The notes below the pieces were generated by a model. The model did no database searches and was not told where the DNA came from. It was given only the letters and a program-made list of their open reading frames with translations. A DNA stretch of 64,000 nt from Facklamia lactis (lineage in GTDB: Bacteria > Bacillota > Bacilli > Lactobacillales > Aerococcaceae), in contig NZ_JACBXQ010000002.1 of the NCBI RefSeq assembly GCF_015863205.1, positions 186,001 through 250,000 on the forward strand. Reading direction: 5' to 3'. Position numbers and translations under genes: made by a program. Positions 26,339-35,069 of this stretch are shown in pieces (position 1 is the first letter of the stretch; each line of letters opens with the position of its first letter).

Positions 26339-26749
26339 CTAGTCGATATAGGACGGGCTTTGATCTTTCATCAATAAGACAATCATACTCATGATTGCAT
26401 TAATTCCCATCACAATTAACCCTGTGGGTTTTAAATATAAATTACAGATCATTTGTTCTTTCATACATGTACCAATCAAGAAAGTCACAAGCGCAATTCC
26501 TAGGATACTAACTAATAAATTCGCCCAAGCTAAAGCTTTAATTCCAACAAAATACTTCTGAAGAATCTGGCCAATTCCGATTCCACCAACTACCATTGCA
26601 ATTCCCTTCATAGCTTGATGAGTCCAATAACATTTCATTGGCTTTTCACCTTCAGCTGCTGTACAAGGCACTGCAAATGTAAATAATGCAATTAACAAAA
26701 GAATACCTATCACCAAAGTAACCATTCCAACCCATTTATATTTTTTCAT
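26339..26749 (-). CDS. DUF4418-family small membrane protein
   Basis: 136 residues with four hydrophobic helices. Cysteines in FAVPCTAAE and MKCYWTHQAMKG near residues 29 and 40, and in IGTCMKEQMICNLYLKP, face the same side and could form disulfides or bind metal. MKCYWTHQAMKG is a typical DUF4418 stretch. No function is known. It is the first gene of the operon with the FtsX-like permease and ATPase, so it probably assists that transporter. Confidence 0.85.
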   Translation of the reverse strand: MKKYKWVGMVTLVIGILLLIALFTFAVPCTAAEGEKPMKCYWTHQAMKGIAMVVGGIGIGQILQKYFVGIKALAWANLLVSILGIALVTFLIGTCMKEQMICNLYLKPTGLIVMGINAIMSMIVLLMKDQSPSYID

Positions 26750-26787
26750 AACTTGCTCCTTTAAAACGTTTTTTTACAACATTTAGT

Positions 26788-26816
26788 ATGTTAGCATAGT
26801 ATGAACGCTTTAACAA
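26788..26816 (-). promoter_or_regulatory. Putative promoter of the DUF4418-FtsX operon with weak cre-like site
   Basis: TTGTTA (26811-26816) and TAACAT (26788-26793) are 17 bases apart on the minus strand. A sequence TTAAAGCGTTCATA (26800-26813) within it matches the cre consensus at 12 of 14 positions. The site is plausible but less convincing than those at 9117 and 62597. Confidence 0.4.
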
Positions 26817-26929
26817 CGGCATTTACTGAGTTTATATCTTTTAATAGTTATTTATTAATAAAACAAATAATTAAAATTTTATATTTTATGTATTCGTATT
26901 AATTTTTTAAAGCTCTTTCTCAATAAAAA

Positions 26930-26960
26930 AAGAATCACTAGCAATTACTAGTGATTCTTA
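26930..26960 (-). terminator. Terminator of the grdX-grdE-grdB operon
   Basis: AAGAATCACTAG caatta CTAGTGATTCTT has a 12-bp stem, followed on the minus strand by a T run. It lies 33 bases after the grdB stop. Confidence 0.9.
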
Positions 26961-26992
26961 AAATGTAATTATTTAGTTTGAAGGGCTACTAA

Positions 26993-28294
26993 TTAGTCTT
27001 CAAAAACTGTTTGTTCAGATACTTCAGTTTGTAAAGCTTTTAAGGCCTTATCTACTAAGTCTGTACGTAATTTATACTCTTCCTCTTTAGATAATGAAGG
27101 GTTACCTAATGGGTGAGGAATAGCAATTGCAGGGATAATACGGTTTGCTCCTACAGTTAATGAAATAGGAGTAACTGTACACATGTGAACTACAGGGATA
27201 CCAGTTTTTTCAATTTCTTTTACCATTGTTGCTCCGCAACGAGTACAAGTACCTCAGGTAGAAGTTAATACAACAGCATCCACATTATGTTCTTGTAAGT
27301 CCTTAGCAATTTCTGCTGCATATGCTTTTGCAGAAGCAACTGCTGTACCGTTACCTACTGTAGAATAGAAGAAGTTGTGTAATTCACCAATTTCGCCATT
27401 CTTTTCTTTCTCACGTAAAACGTCCACTGGAATGACACGGTCAGCATCTTCGTTTGCATATACTGGGTCATGTCCACCGTGAGCAGTTTCATATTCGCCT
27501 TCTTTAAGGTCTTCAACACCTGAGATGTCATAGCGACCGTATTTAGAAGCAGAAGATGATTCAATGTGGTCAGGGTTTCCAGCTGGAACAATACCACCTG
27601 AAGTAACAATTGCAATCTTAGCTTTAGATAAGTCAGCAATTGCTTTACCTGGTTCAACATTATCAAAATCAGGCATTGGATATTCTGTCTTAAACTCTTC
27701 ACCAGCTAATTTCTTAACTAACATATCCACTGCACGTTTTGATCCGCGATCTTCAGTGAAGAAGTTCTTACGATGACGCTCAAAGTATCCGTCAGTTGTA
27801 GGATCTAATTCTTGTTCCGTTAAAATTTTGTTAACTACGTTAGCCATTGCTGGAATTGCTTTACGCATTGTAGCAGCAGAGTTACCTGTTTGAACAATAT
27901 AAGGAACTTTCTTATACATATCAACTCCAGGGTTCTCTTCATACATACCTGCTACAGCAGGAATTCCTAATTGCTCGATTACAGCAGTAGCAACCGCACC
28001 AGCAGCAACTCCGTAACGACCAGCATTAAATGCAGGTCCAGCAATTACTAAATCTGGTTCAAATGACTTAATCATTTCTAATACTTCGTTGATAGCCTCT
28101 GGATTCTCATTAAAGTATGAGTCTCCACAAACTACTGTCCCAACGATTTCTGCATTTTCAGAAATAGCACCGTTAATTCCTACACCTGGTCCTTTTTGGC
28201 CATCTTCTTTAAACGGTGTTGTATCAGCTTTTTCTTCTCCACCGATACCAGCGTAGAATTGATTGATATAATGTACTACACGTTTTTTAGTCAT
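26993..28294 (-). CDS. grdB: Glycine reductase selenoprotein B (GrdB), Sec-containing
   Basis: 433 residues when the in-frame TGA at 27254-27256 is read as Sec347. The surrounding sequence LTSTUGTCTRCGATMVKEIE is the invariant GrdB active site; without readthrough the gene would be cut into 346 and 78 codons in the same frame. GrdB is the substrate-specific subunit of component B: Sec attacks the Schiff base of glycine and hands carboxymethyl-selenoether to GrdA. The following hairpin GTTGC gga GCAAC about 16 bases past the TGA is a bacterial SECIS candidate. Substrate class (glycine versus sarcosine or betaine) is inferred from grdE and grdX being adjacent. It is the third gene after grdX and grdE. 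Confidence 0.97.
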
Positions 28295-28317
28295 GGTTTA
28301 ACCTCCCTTATTTCTTA

Positions 28318-29604
28318 TTAGACACCGCGAGCAGTGCGTTTGTTGAAGCCTAATTCATTTGTAGCTCCTGTAATAGCTTGAATTTCCACTTCAATTTCAC
28401 CGTTCTCACGTAAGCTACCGTCGAATCCACCAGCAATTGTATCAACATAATCTAATGAACCGATTACTTTATCCATTGGAGGTAATACAATTACTTCGTT
28501 AGCGTTTCCGCCTGTTACAACTGCATCTGCAGCTGGATCAGCATCCGCTAATGATTGTGAAGCTCCATCACGTCCAGCATATTCGTCAGTTACGATAACT
28601 GTCTTAACGCCTTGCGCTTCAATCTTCTTAGTATTCATGATCAAGTCAGTATCTGGATTCCCAAAACCTTCTTGAGATACGATAGCTCCATCCAATCCTA
28701 AGAACTTACATAATTTAGAAGTCCAGTCAGATGAACGTTTCTTGTCATTTAAGTAAACAGCTTCGTTAGTGATAATTACACCCATGAAGTTAATATCTTT
28801 TCCATGACGCTCATATAAATCTTCAATAATCGGATTATTTAAATGATGGTAAGTTGTGTTTTTATCACATGCAGATACACAGTTACCAGATAAAATTGCT
28901 CCGTCCATTACTTCTGTTGGATATAAGATTGATGGAACAATATGTTTAGCATCTGTACCATATACATAAGTATCATGTAATAAACCTTGAGTTTGTAACA
29001 TGTATACATAACCAACTTTTGGTAATTCTGGATATTCTTCAATTTGCTCTAATAATGGCTTAGTTTCATAAGTTACAACTTCATCAGGTTCAATTGCTTC
29101 ACCCAATTTACCTAAGTATAATGCAACTTTCAAACCAGCTTCACGAACTGCTTGTTCGTACATATGAGTTTTTGTTCCTTCAGCAGGTTCAACAACTAAA
29201 CAAATGTTGATTAATTGAGAGAAAGGTGTTAATTCAGCACCTGGACCTTGCATGTCCACGATACCTTCTTGGAAACCAACAATTTTACCAACAGTAGCAA
29301 CTGCACAGCCTTTAAGAGCATGAGTGCGACCTTCCCCTACTTGGTCAACTTTACTGATAACACCAGGGAAAACGTTAGAACTTGAGTCAACTTTATAACG
29401 TGGCTCAATAACGTCTTTGATTGGTGTAATACGAGTACTTTCACCAGGTTTTGCAATTTCTACTGAAACACTTGCGATATGATCGTCTTCTAGAACGATC
29501 TCTTTGATTTCATCTTCATTAATGTATAATACATTGTTCTCAACTTTTGATTCAGAAGCAAGTTGTACATCATTAATTTGAATCTTTCCTAATTCAAGTT
29601 TCAT
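28318..29604 (-). CDS. grdE: Glycine reductase component B, pyruvoyl proprotein (GrdE)
   Basis: 428 residues. The proprotein is cleaved between Asn241 and Cys242 in ILSGNCVSACDKN, turning Cys242 into the pyruvoyl group that binds glycine. The position agrees exactly with the known clostridial protein. Other markers are KGCAVATVGKIVGFQEGIVDMQGPG (residues 98-122) and AGRDGASQSLADADP. Both cleavage products form component B with GrdB. It starts 33 bases after grdX and ends 23 bases before grdB. Confidence 0.97.
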   Translation of the reverse strand: MKLELGKIQINDVQLASESKVENNVLYINEDEIKEIVLEDDHIASVSVEIAKPGESTRITPIKDVIEPRYKVDSSSNVFPGVISKVDQVGEGRTHALKGCAVATVGKIVGFQEGIVDMQGPGAELTPFSQLINICLVVEPAEGTKTHMYEQAVREAGLKVALYLGKLGEAIEPDEVVTYETKPLLEQIEEYPELPKVGYVYMLQTQGLLHDTYVYGTDAKHIVPSILYPTEVMDGAILSGNCVSACDKNTTYHHLNNPIIEDLYERHGKDINFMGVIITNEAVYLNDKKRSSDWTSKLCKFLGLDGAIVSQEGFGNPDTDLIMNTKKIEAQGVKTVIVTDEYAGRDGASQSLADADPAADAVVTGGNANEVIVLPPMDKVIGSLDYVDTIAGGFDGSLRENGEIEVEIQAITGATNELGFNKRTARGV

Positions 29605-29637
29605 TCAATCACCTCTATTGTTATTTTCTAAACAGGA

Positions 29638-30036
29638 TTAGTTAAAGCGAATCTCTGGTGAAAAACGAATACGTTGTAGAGTACTCTCCATTAGATCTAA
29701 ATCAATAGTCGCAAAATCTTCTAGGATTTGATCAGTCCATTGTGGTGTTCTCTTATCCTTATTAAACTTCTCATGCGTTGCTAAAGCATTCTCTATCAAT
29801 TCTAAACTTTCATAATCAATCTGTGATTGTGTAGTAGTAGTGATAATGATTGATTTATAATAAGTTTCATTTGGTTTAATAGAGCTACTTAAGGGATGAG
29901 TTAACATCACATGATGATCTTCCACAATCTTTTTATAAGTTTGCTGAAGAACCTCTTCAAATGTTCCATCCACAAAAATAACGGGGCATTGAGAAATTTG
30001 TTCTTTGACTTTGGGATTATTCGATATAATCTGCAT
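29638..30036 (-). CDS. grdX: GrdX-family protein
   Basis: 132 residues, small, acidic and soluble. The family occurs at the start of glycine, sarcosine and betaine reductase operons and may be regulatory; no biochemical function is established. Features: VIFVDGTFEEVLQQTYKKI, LTHPLSSSIKPNETYYKSI and a TIDLDLMESTLQRIRFSPEIRF C-terminus. It is the first gene of grdX-grdE-grdB, preceded by a 120-base leader and a strong promoter. The usual trxA/trxB genes between grdX and grdE are missing. Confidence 0.85.
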   Translation of the reverse strand: MQIISNNPKVKEQISQCPVIFVDGTFEEVLQQTYKKIVEDHHVMLTHPLSSSIKPNETYYKSIIITTTTQSQIDYESLELIENALATHEKFNKDKRTPQWTDQILEDFATIDLDLMESTLQRIRFSPEIRFN

Positions 30037-30152
30037 GCTTTCACCTCAAAACACTAGTGCTTTACAACAATCAAAAAAAGACACACTCATCCCTTTTGAT
30101 TATTGATAAGAACAAAACCATTCACGGTCGCACTATCCTAGTTCTTGTGAAC
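30037..30152 (-). other. Structured-looking 5' leader of the grd operon
   Basis: On the minus strand the leader contains AAGAAC/GTTCTT arms around a GGATAGTGCGACCGTGAATGG core, then a second stem AATAATCAAAA / TTTTTTGATTGTT. It does not match the glycine riboswitch. The second stem ends in T's and could act as a weak attenuator. No known class is recognised. Confidence 0.4.
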
Positions 30153-30181
30153 ATTATAACAAAAACTAATAAATTTGACAA
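30153..30181 (-). promoter_or_regulatory. grdX-grdE-grdB promoter
   Basis: TTGTCA (30176-30181) and TATAAT (30153-30158) with a 17-base spacer on the minus strand; one of the strongest promoters in the window. Confidence 0.85.
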
Positions 30182-30302
30182 CTCATCTTTTAAATAAAGT
30201 TACGTGCTTAGTTTAGCTCTTTGTCTAACAGCTTTTGACTAATTTATAAGATTTTATGATAGGAGTATTGTGCAATGCTTCACTTTCCTTTGCTTCACGT
30301 TT

Positions 30303-31208
30303 TCATTGAATTTCATTATAGATGTCTTTTAAATAAAAGAGTGCTCCTAATAAATTAGCATCATTTTTGAATCGGCATACAGTTAATGGGACAGGCTGAA
30401 AAATTTCCTCTCTAAATACAAAAGAAGGGTGCTGTCGATATAACTCTAAGTACAGGTCTCTGATCTTGTCAATCAGTAGAGGCTCACTTGACACACCTCC
30501 GCCAATTGCAATACATTCTAAATCTAAAATAACATGGAGATTATAAATAAGATTGGCTATTATTTGACAGTACTCTTCAAACATTTGAAGCACTTCTTGT
30601 GACTCTTCATTTTTAATTGCTTCAAACACTAACCGGGCATCGTCTATATCTTTATTGCCCATTATTTCATTGGCAGGTCTAACGAAGTTAAAAATTCCTG
30701 CTCTTCTAACCAGAGGGACATCACGATAAGAAGATAGAAGAAATGAAACTTCCCCTGCAATATTGTTTGTCCCTTGATAGAGTTTTCCATTTATAATAAC
30801 ACCCAATGCCAGACCGGTTCCCAGTGCCAAAGTTGCCCCATTTTTTATTCCTTTCAAGGCTCCTGTATATGATTCTGCCAAAACAGCTGCCTGCCCATCA
30901 TTAATGATCGCTACCGGAATATTAAAATTTGCTTGAATAAAAGAACGATAATTAAACCCTTTCAAAAATGGTAGAGAGCCATTAAAAACAACTTTCCCTT
31001 CCGAATTATCCACAATGCCAGTATGACTAATTCCCACCCCCCTTGAATTCACAGGCAGATTCTCTAGGACCTTCTCCAACACTCGTATAAAAGCTTCTTT
31101 AGTCCCTGGAGTTTTACAAATTGGAAATTTTTGGATGATTTCTCCATCTTCATCCACATAAGCAGACTTAATATAGTTTCCACCAACATCCATCACAAAA
31201 TATGACAT
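30303..31208 (-). CDS. ROK-family sugar kinase-like protein
   Basis: 301 residues with the ROK fold: MDVGGNYIKSA phosphate loop, ISHTGIVDN, IINDGQAAVLAES catalytic Asp, LGTGLALGVIING, and IAIGGGVSSEP. The zinc motif (H...C-x-C-G-x-x-G-C) found in many glucokinases and N-acetylmannosamine kinases is absent. It is expected to phosphorylate a sugar or amino sugar. It lies 26 bases downstream of an SGNH hydrolase gene, forming a two-gene unit between the two grd operons. A link to glycine or selenium metabolism is not evident. Confidence 0.88.
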   Translation of the reverse strand: MSYFVMDVGGNYIKSAYVDEDGEIIQKFPICKTPGTKEAFIRVLEKVLENLPVNSRGVGISHTGIVDNSEGKVVFNGSLPFLKGFNYRSFIQANFNIPVAIINDGQAAVLAESYTGALKGIKNGATLALGTGLALGVIINGKLYQGTNNIAGEVSFLLSSYRDVPLVRRAGIFNFVRPANEIMGNKDIDDARLVFEAIKNEESQEVLQMFEEYCQIIANLIYNLHVILDLECIAIGGGVSSEPLLIDKIRDLYLELYRQHPSFVFREEIFQPVPLTVCRFKNDANLLGALFYLKDIYNEIQ

Positions 31209-31234
31209 CCTTCTCCTCCTTAACTTATTATTAA

Positions 31235-31762
31235 TTAATTATATAAATTAGCTAAAATTCGGGAAAGTCCCCTTTCAAACAACAGATATCCCGCTGAATT
31301 TAAATGGATTCCATCCATGCTATATTTTTTATCCGCTTCATCTTTTAAATCATAAAATTCTTCCCAATTAAACAGAACACAATCATAATCTCTAGCTAAT
31401 TCTATAATTTTTTGATTGATTTTTTGAATTTTCAAAGGCTGTAATCTCTTAGTGGGCCAAGTTTTCATAATAGGAGCTATTATAAGTGGAAGATGTCCAG
31501 AACTATCCCTTACTTTACGGACAATTTTTTCTAGATAATCCGTTACCAATCGTTCATTAAATTGATAATAGACCTCATTAATTCCATACATGATGAATAC
31601 CGCTTCAAATTCATTAATGAGTATCTCTTCTTCCTCAATAAGCTTCCAACCATCTTTTGCAATCGTTCCTTGCTTAGCTCTATTTACTATTTGCCATTGG
31701 TCTATCTGCTCTTTAGAATAAAATGCTAGTACAGAGTGCCCAATAAATAAAATTTTTTTCAC
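31235..31762 (-). CDS. SGNH/GDSL-type hydrolase
   Basis: 175 residues. The catalytic Ser lies in block I as FIGHSVLAF (Gly-His-Ser instead of Gly-Asp-Ser). The block III Gly-x-Asn is FIMYGINEVYY, and block V is YSMDGIHLNSAGY, carrying the Asp-x-x-His pair. This suggests an active esterase, for example a sugar O-acetylesterase, and the neighbouring ROK kinase fits deacetylation followed by phosphorylation. No signal peptide, so it is cytoplasmic. Confidence 0.85.
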   Translation of the reverse strand: MKKILFIGHSVLAFYSKEQIDQWQIVNRAKQGTIAKDGWKLIEEEEILINEFEAVFIMYGINEVYYQFNERLVTDYLEKIVRKVRDSSGHLPLIIAPIMKTWPTKRLQPLKIQKINQKIIELARDYDCVLFNWEEFYDLKDEADKKYSMDGIHLNSAGYLLFERGLSRILANLYN

Positions 31763-31815
31763 TCTACCACATCCATTATCTTATTTAATAAATATTATGG
31801 CAGATTAAGCTCATC

Positions 31816-31844
31816 TTGAAAAGCCTTTTCATTCTTTCTATAAT
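31816..31844 (+). promoter_or_regulatory. yedE promoter
   Basis: TTGAAA (31816-31821) and TATAAT (31839-31844), 17-base spacer, 42 bases ahead of the yedE start. Confidence 0.8.
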
Positions 31845-31849
31845 ACCCA

Positions 31850-31863
31850 TACAAACGTTTGTA
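31850..31863. promoter_or_regulatory. Perfect 14-bp palindrome at the yedE transcription start
   Basis: TACAAACGTTTGTA lies just downstream of the -10 box, where a bound repressor would block initiation. It is a candidate operator for a selenium- or glycine-responsive regulator. No regulator gene is present in the window. Confidence 0.55.
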
Positions 31864-31886
31864 ACAAATAAAATAGGAGAGACGCT

Positions 31887-32975
31887 ATGAAAATATTAAA
31901 TACAAAAAAAGGCTTACTCTTACTGGGTATAATCGCTGGAATAATTATGGTAATTTTAGCATCTGCTGGTAATCCTAAAAATATGGCACTCTGTACAGCT
32001 TGTTTCATTAGAGATTCAGCAGGTGCAATGAAGTCTCATACTGCAGCTAAAACACAATATTTTCGACCAGAAATTCTTGGGATGATCTTAGGTAGTATGG
32101 GACTTGCATTAGCACATAAAGAATATAAGGCTACTTGTTCCAAAAATGTGCTCATCCAATTTCTTCTTGGAAATATTTTAATGTTTGGAGCCCTGGTCTT
32201 CCTCGGTTGTACTCTTCGACTAGTTTTAAGAATGGCATCTGGAGATCTTTCATCCTATATCGGCTTATTCGGTCTCTTAATTGGGGTCGGAACTGGTACT
32301 TTCTTCATCAAAAAAGGATATTCATTAGGTAGCAAAGAAGAAAGTTATCCAGCTGAAGGTTTCTTATTGCCAATGCTATTATCAGGAGTTTTCATCTTAA
32401 CCATAACCAGTCCGAACCTTTTCGCTTGGTCAACCGAAGGTCCAGGATCAATGTATGCTAATCGTTGGCTATCATTAATTGCAGGTCTAATTTTTGGTTT
32501 TATTGCCTATCAAACTCGCCTTTGCTTTACTGGATCAATCCGAGATGTGTTCTTAGCAAAAGATTATACTCGATTGGTTCCAATTGCTGGTATTTTTACT
32601 ATAATGTTAGTATATAATATCATTGTCGGTAATTTTGCTTTCCAAGCAGCTGGTCCTATCGCCCATACTCAAACTTTCTGGAACATTATCAGTATGTTTG
32701 TTGTAGGCTTTGCCGGAGTTCTTGCTGGAGGATGTCCAGTACGTCAAATAATTATGTCTGGGACCGGCTCTTCTGATGCCAGCATTTGTGTTTTAGGTAT
32801 GTTTTCAGGAGCAGCTATTTCCCATAATTTTGACATCGCTTCGACACCCACTAGTCCTGATGCTGTTGGAGGACCTGGAATCAATGGTCAAATTTTAATG
32901 TTCATTTCGATCATCCTTTTATTTTTCATTGCTTTCTATGGGGTTAAACAAGCAAATAATAATAAAGCAAAATAG
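31887..32975 (+). CDS. yedE: YedE-type putative selenium transporter
   Basis: 362 residues with many membrane segments of the YedE/YeeE (TsuA-like) family. Cys-containing motifs line the supposed substrate path: NMALCTACFIRDSAGA near residue 35, YQTRLCFTGSIRD near residue 210 and VLAGGCPVRQIIMSGTG near residue 284. In selenium-using bacteria this gene usually sits beside selD, yedF or DUF3343 genes. Here the next gene is the DUF3343 protein, and the Sec machinery is 11 kb away. A signature GxxxRDx pattern is visible in IRDVFLAKDYTRL. Ion identity is inferred from context. Confidence 0.88.
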   Translation: MKILNTKKGLLLLGIIAGIIMVILASAGNPKNMALCTACFIRDSAGAMKSHTAAKTQYFRPEILGMILGSMGLALAHKEYKATCSKNVLIQFLLGNILMFGALVFLGCTLRLVLRMASGDLSSYIGLFGLLIGVGTGTFFIKKGYSLGSKEESYPAEGFLLPMLLSGVFILTITSPNLFAWSTEGPGSMYANRWLSLIAGLIFGFIAYQTRLCFTGSIRDVFLAKDYTRLVPIAGIFTIMLVYNIIVGNFAFQAAGPIAHTQTFWNIISMFVVGFAGVLAGGCPVRQIIMSGTGSSDASICVLGMFSGAAISHNFDIASTPTSPDAVGGPGINGQILMFISIILLFFIAFYGVKQANNNKAK

Positions 32976-33006
32976 CGATAAATACTTTTTGAAAGTTGGA
33001 TAACAA

Positions 33007-33234
33007 TTGAAACAGAAAGAATACCTCTATGTCACTTTTAATACCACCACTGATTCCATTGAGGCAGAGAGTCTCTTTAAATCTAAAGGAATTCCTGGTC
33101 GTTTAGTCATTATTCCAAGAGAACTTTCTGCAGGGTGCGGAATGGCTTGGCGTTCAGAACCAAATTGGAAAGACCTAATTGAAAAAACTGCCGATGAAAA
33201 TAGCCTATCTCTAAAACAACTTGCGATCATCTAG
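33007..33234 (+). CDS. DUF3343-family selenium-associated protein
   Basis: 75 residues, TTG start at 33007 with weak ribosome binding site; probably coupled to yedE (31 bases upstream). The sequence AGCGMAWRSEPNW carries the conserved family cysteine in a Cys-Gly-(Met/Leu)-(Ala/Ser) context and resembles a putative Se or S carrier. It is commonly found next to YedE; a role in passing selenium from the transporter is plausible but unproven. Confidence 0.8.
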   Translation: MKQKEYLYVTFNTTTDSIEAESLFKSKGIPGRLVIIPRELSAGCGMAWRSEPNWKDLIEKTADENSLSLKQLAII

Positions 33235-33317
33235 CAGGTTGTTTTACTTTAATATTTTAAAAGATAATAAATCTGTTATAATTATTAGTAAAATAAGCTA
33301 TACATAGAGGAGACTTG

Positions 33318-33848
33318 ATGATGTTACAATCAATTAAGATTAATTTTGAAGTCATTGAACTAATGGATTTTTATTGGCAAACAGCTGCTCGAAGAGAAAA
33401 ATTAGCTGATTCTTATTTATTAGATATTGCTAATCGTCCAGAAATGAATACCATCTATACGGACGATTTTGATTCTAATTCTGTCAGAAAAGTATTGTCA
33501 GCAGTTATTAATTATGAACCTGTCAATGAAGGAACAGAAAAAGAAATTGAATTCTATCAATCTAATAAATTCTTTGCTGATGACCCAGGCAATGTTGAGC
33601 TTGTCTTACCCACTGTCAAAACGCTCAATGTAAATGAATTTAAAGAGCAATTTGCAGGTGATACCAAATTTGAAGAAGTACAAATCAACTTTATTCCAGC
33701 CTATAATCTTGTTGATAAAATTGAAGACAACGTCTTGACCATTAACTTCTTTAAATTAGGTGTTGATTTTACTGACTTTGAAACCGTCTTACTTGAAGGA
33801 AAGCCTCTTAAAGAATATATTGCGAGTCGACTAAAAGATATTTTATAG
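33318..33848 (+). CDS. Conserved-looking protein of unknown function next to selenium genes
   Basis: 176 residues, soluble, acidic, no membrane segments or signal. I recognise no catalytic motif. Features: FYWQTAARREKLADSYLLDIANRPEMN near the N-terminus and LPTVKTLNVNEFKEQFAG in the middle. A low-certainty recollection is that similar proteins occur near glycine reductase genes in spirochaetes and clostridia. GAGGAG precedes ATG 33318; an extra upstream TTG is not needed. It follows the DUF3343 gene by 83 bases and is separated from grdD by a bidirectional terminator. Confidence 0.65.
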   Translation: MMLQSIKINFEVIELMDFYWQTAARREKLADSYLLDIANRPEMNTIYTDDFDSNSVRKVLSAVINYEPVNEGTEKEIEFYQSNKFFADDPGNVELVLPTVKTLNVNEFKEQFAGDTKFEEVQINFIPAYNLVDKIEDNVLTINFFKLGVDFTDFETVLLEGKPLKEYIASRLKDIL

Positions 33849-33856
33849 TATCAAAA

Positions 33857-33884
33857 AAAGCCTTGAGTTAAAACTCAAGGCTTT
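33857..33884. terminator. Bidirectional terminator between the unknown gene and grdD
   Basis: AAAGCCTTGAGTT a AAACTCAAGGCTTT makes a long stem flanked by A's and T's, serving both converging transcription units. Confidence 0.9.
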
Positions 33885-33899
33885 ACTTTTATTCAAATC

Positions 33900-35054
33900 C
33901 TACATGAAACCTGCATCCTTAACAACTTCTTGAGCCTTGGCTTCATTTGCTTCACTAACCATCACGATTGGTCCGGAACATCCCATACCTGACTCAGCAT
34001 AAATGCCTTCTTTCCATAAAGCTTTTACTGCATCTTCTAAGTCCAGTACATCAATTCCTGATAATGAAGCTGTTACTACTTCTGCTGCTGGAGCTTTTAT
34101 TTCCTCTTCAACAGCTGAAGCTTTTGGTTGTAACCCTTCACGAACATCTGCTAAACCAGCTTTTTTAGCTGCTGCATATTCCGCTTTAGCTACTTGTGGT
34201 AATTTACCTTTAGCCATTTGATAAGCAAATTTTAAAGCATTTGCAATAACAGGTGCTCCTGAAGCACGAGAAATAATATTGATAATTTGATCAAAACCAT
34301 CTCCTACACCTGGTCCATAACCGAAACCAGTCGTCTCGTATGTTCCTCCTGAAGTGTATGAGCCAAATAATTTCATCAAGATATTACCTGTTAATGAATC
34401 ACACACCATTACATCGGCAGATCCTAATAACAAGTCATTTCCTCGTAAAACTACTCCACCATCTGAACGAGCTGACTCACCAAAGGTAATATCATATCCT
34501 TTTTCTTGTAATTGTCTCAATGCACGTTCAACAGTATTAGCACCATCAACGTTCACAATCCCAACAGTCGGATTTTCAATTCCTTTAGCTTTAGCAACTG
34601 CAATCCCATTAATTGTGTTTAATACCATTGCTTCTGCTCTAACAGTAGCGGTTGTCCCTGTAGTCGTTGCAATAAACATTTCACGACCTAGTGCTGGTGA
34701 AATCACACGACCTACAGTTGAAACACCAATTGGAAATGTATGGTGAAGAGTTACAGCACCATGAATAGTGCCATCAGATAATAATTTATCCAAAGTTTCT
34801 TCTACAGCTGCTTCATCATTCGCTTCATAATGCTCATAATCTGCTGTCCAATCTAATTTTTCTCCGATTAAAACAACATCAAACATTCCTTCTGCTTTCG
34901 CAAGTGCAGCTGCTTCACGCATTACATCAAACCCTAATTCAGAACCATTGATTGTTAAACCGATCTTAATTGAAGGACCGACTTGTCCACTCTCTAAAGT
35001 ATGAGCTAATTCGTTAAAAACATCTTTAATTGCTTGATTTACTTGGTTAGACAT
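33900..35054 (-). CDS. grdD: Glycine reductase complex component C subunit alpha (GrdD)
   Basis: 384 residues, PlsX-like acyl-phosphate synthase fold. With GrdC it converts the carboxymethyl-selenoether thiolester from GrdA into acetyl phosphate, the step that conserves energy. Catalytic Cys359 in ESGMGCSGPIVMVSEANEAK is at the position known from clostridial GrdD. Family blocks are KIGLTINGSELGFDVMREAAALAKAEG and GFGYGPGVGDGFDQI. It starts 15 bases after grdC; the operon ends at the 33857-33884 terminator. Confidence 0.95.
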   Translation of the reverse strand: MSNQVNQAIKDVFNELAHTLESGQVGPSIKIGLTINGSELGFDVMREAAALAKAEGMFDVVLIGEKLDWTADYEHYEANDEAAVEETLDKLLSDGTIHGAVTLHHTFPIGVSTVGRVISPALGREMFIATTTGTTATVRAEAMVLNTINGIAVAKAKGIENPTVGIVNVDGANTVERALRQLQEKGYDITFGESARSDGGVVLRGNDLLLGSADVMVCDSLTGNILMKLFGSYTSGGTYETTGFGYGPGVGDGFDQIINIISRASGAPVIANALKFAYQMAKGKLPQVAKAEYAAAKKAGLADVREGLQPKASAVEEEIKAPAAEVVTASLSGIDVLDLEDAVKALWKEGIYAESGMGCSGPIVMVSEANEAKAQEVVKDAGFM

Positions 35055-35069
35055 GCGTAATGCTCACCC

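Noticed and set aside
27355-27702. Leu/Thr-rich open frame on the minus strand inside grdB
   Set aside because: It is a shadow of the well-conserved grdB frame, with low-complexity composition and no ribosome binding site.
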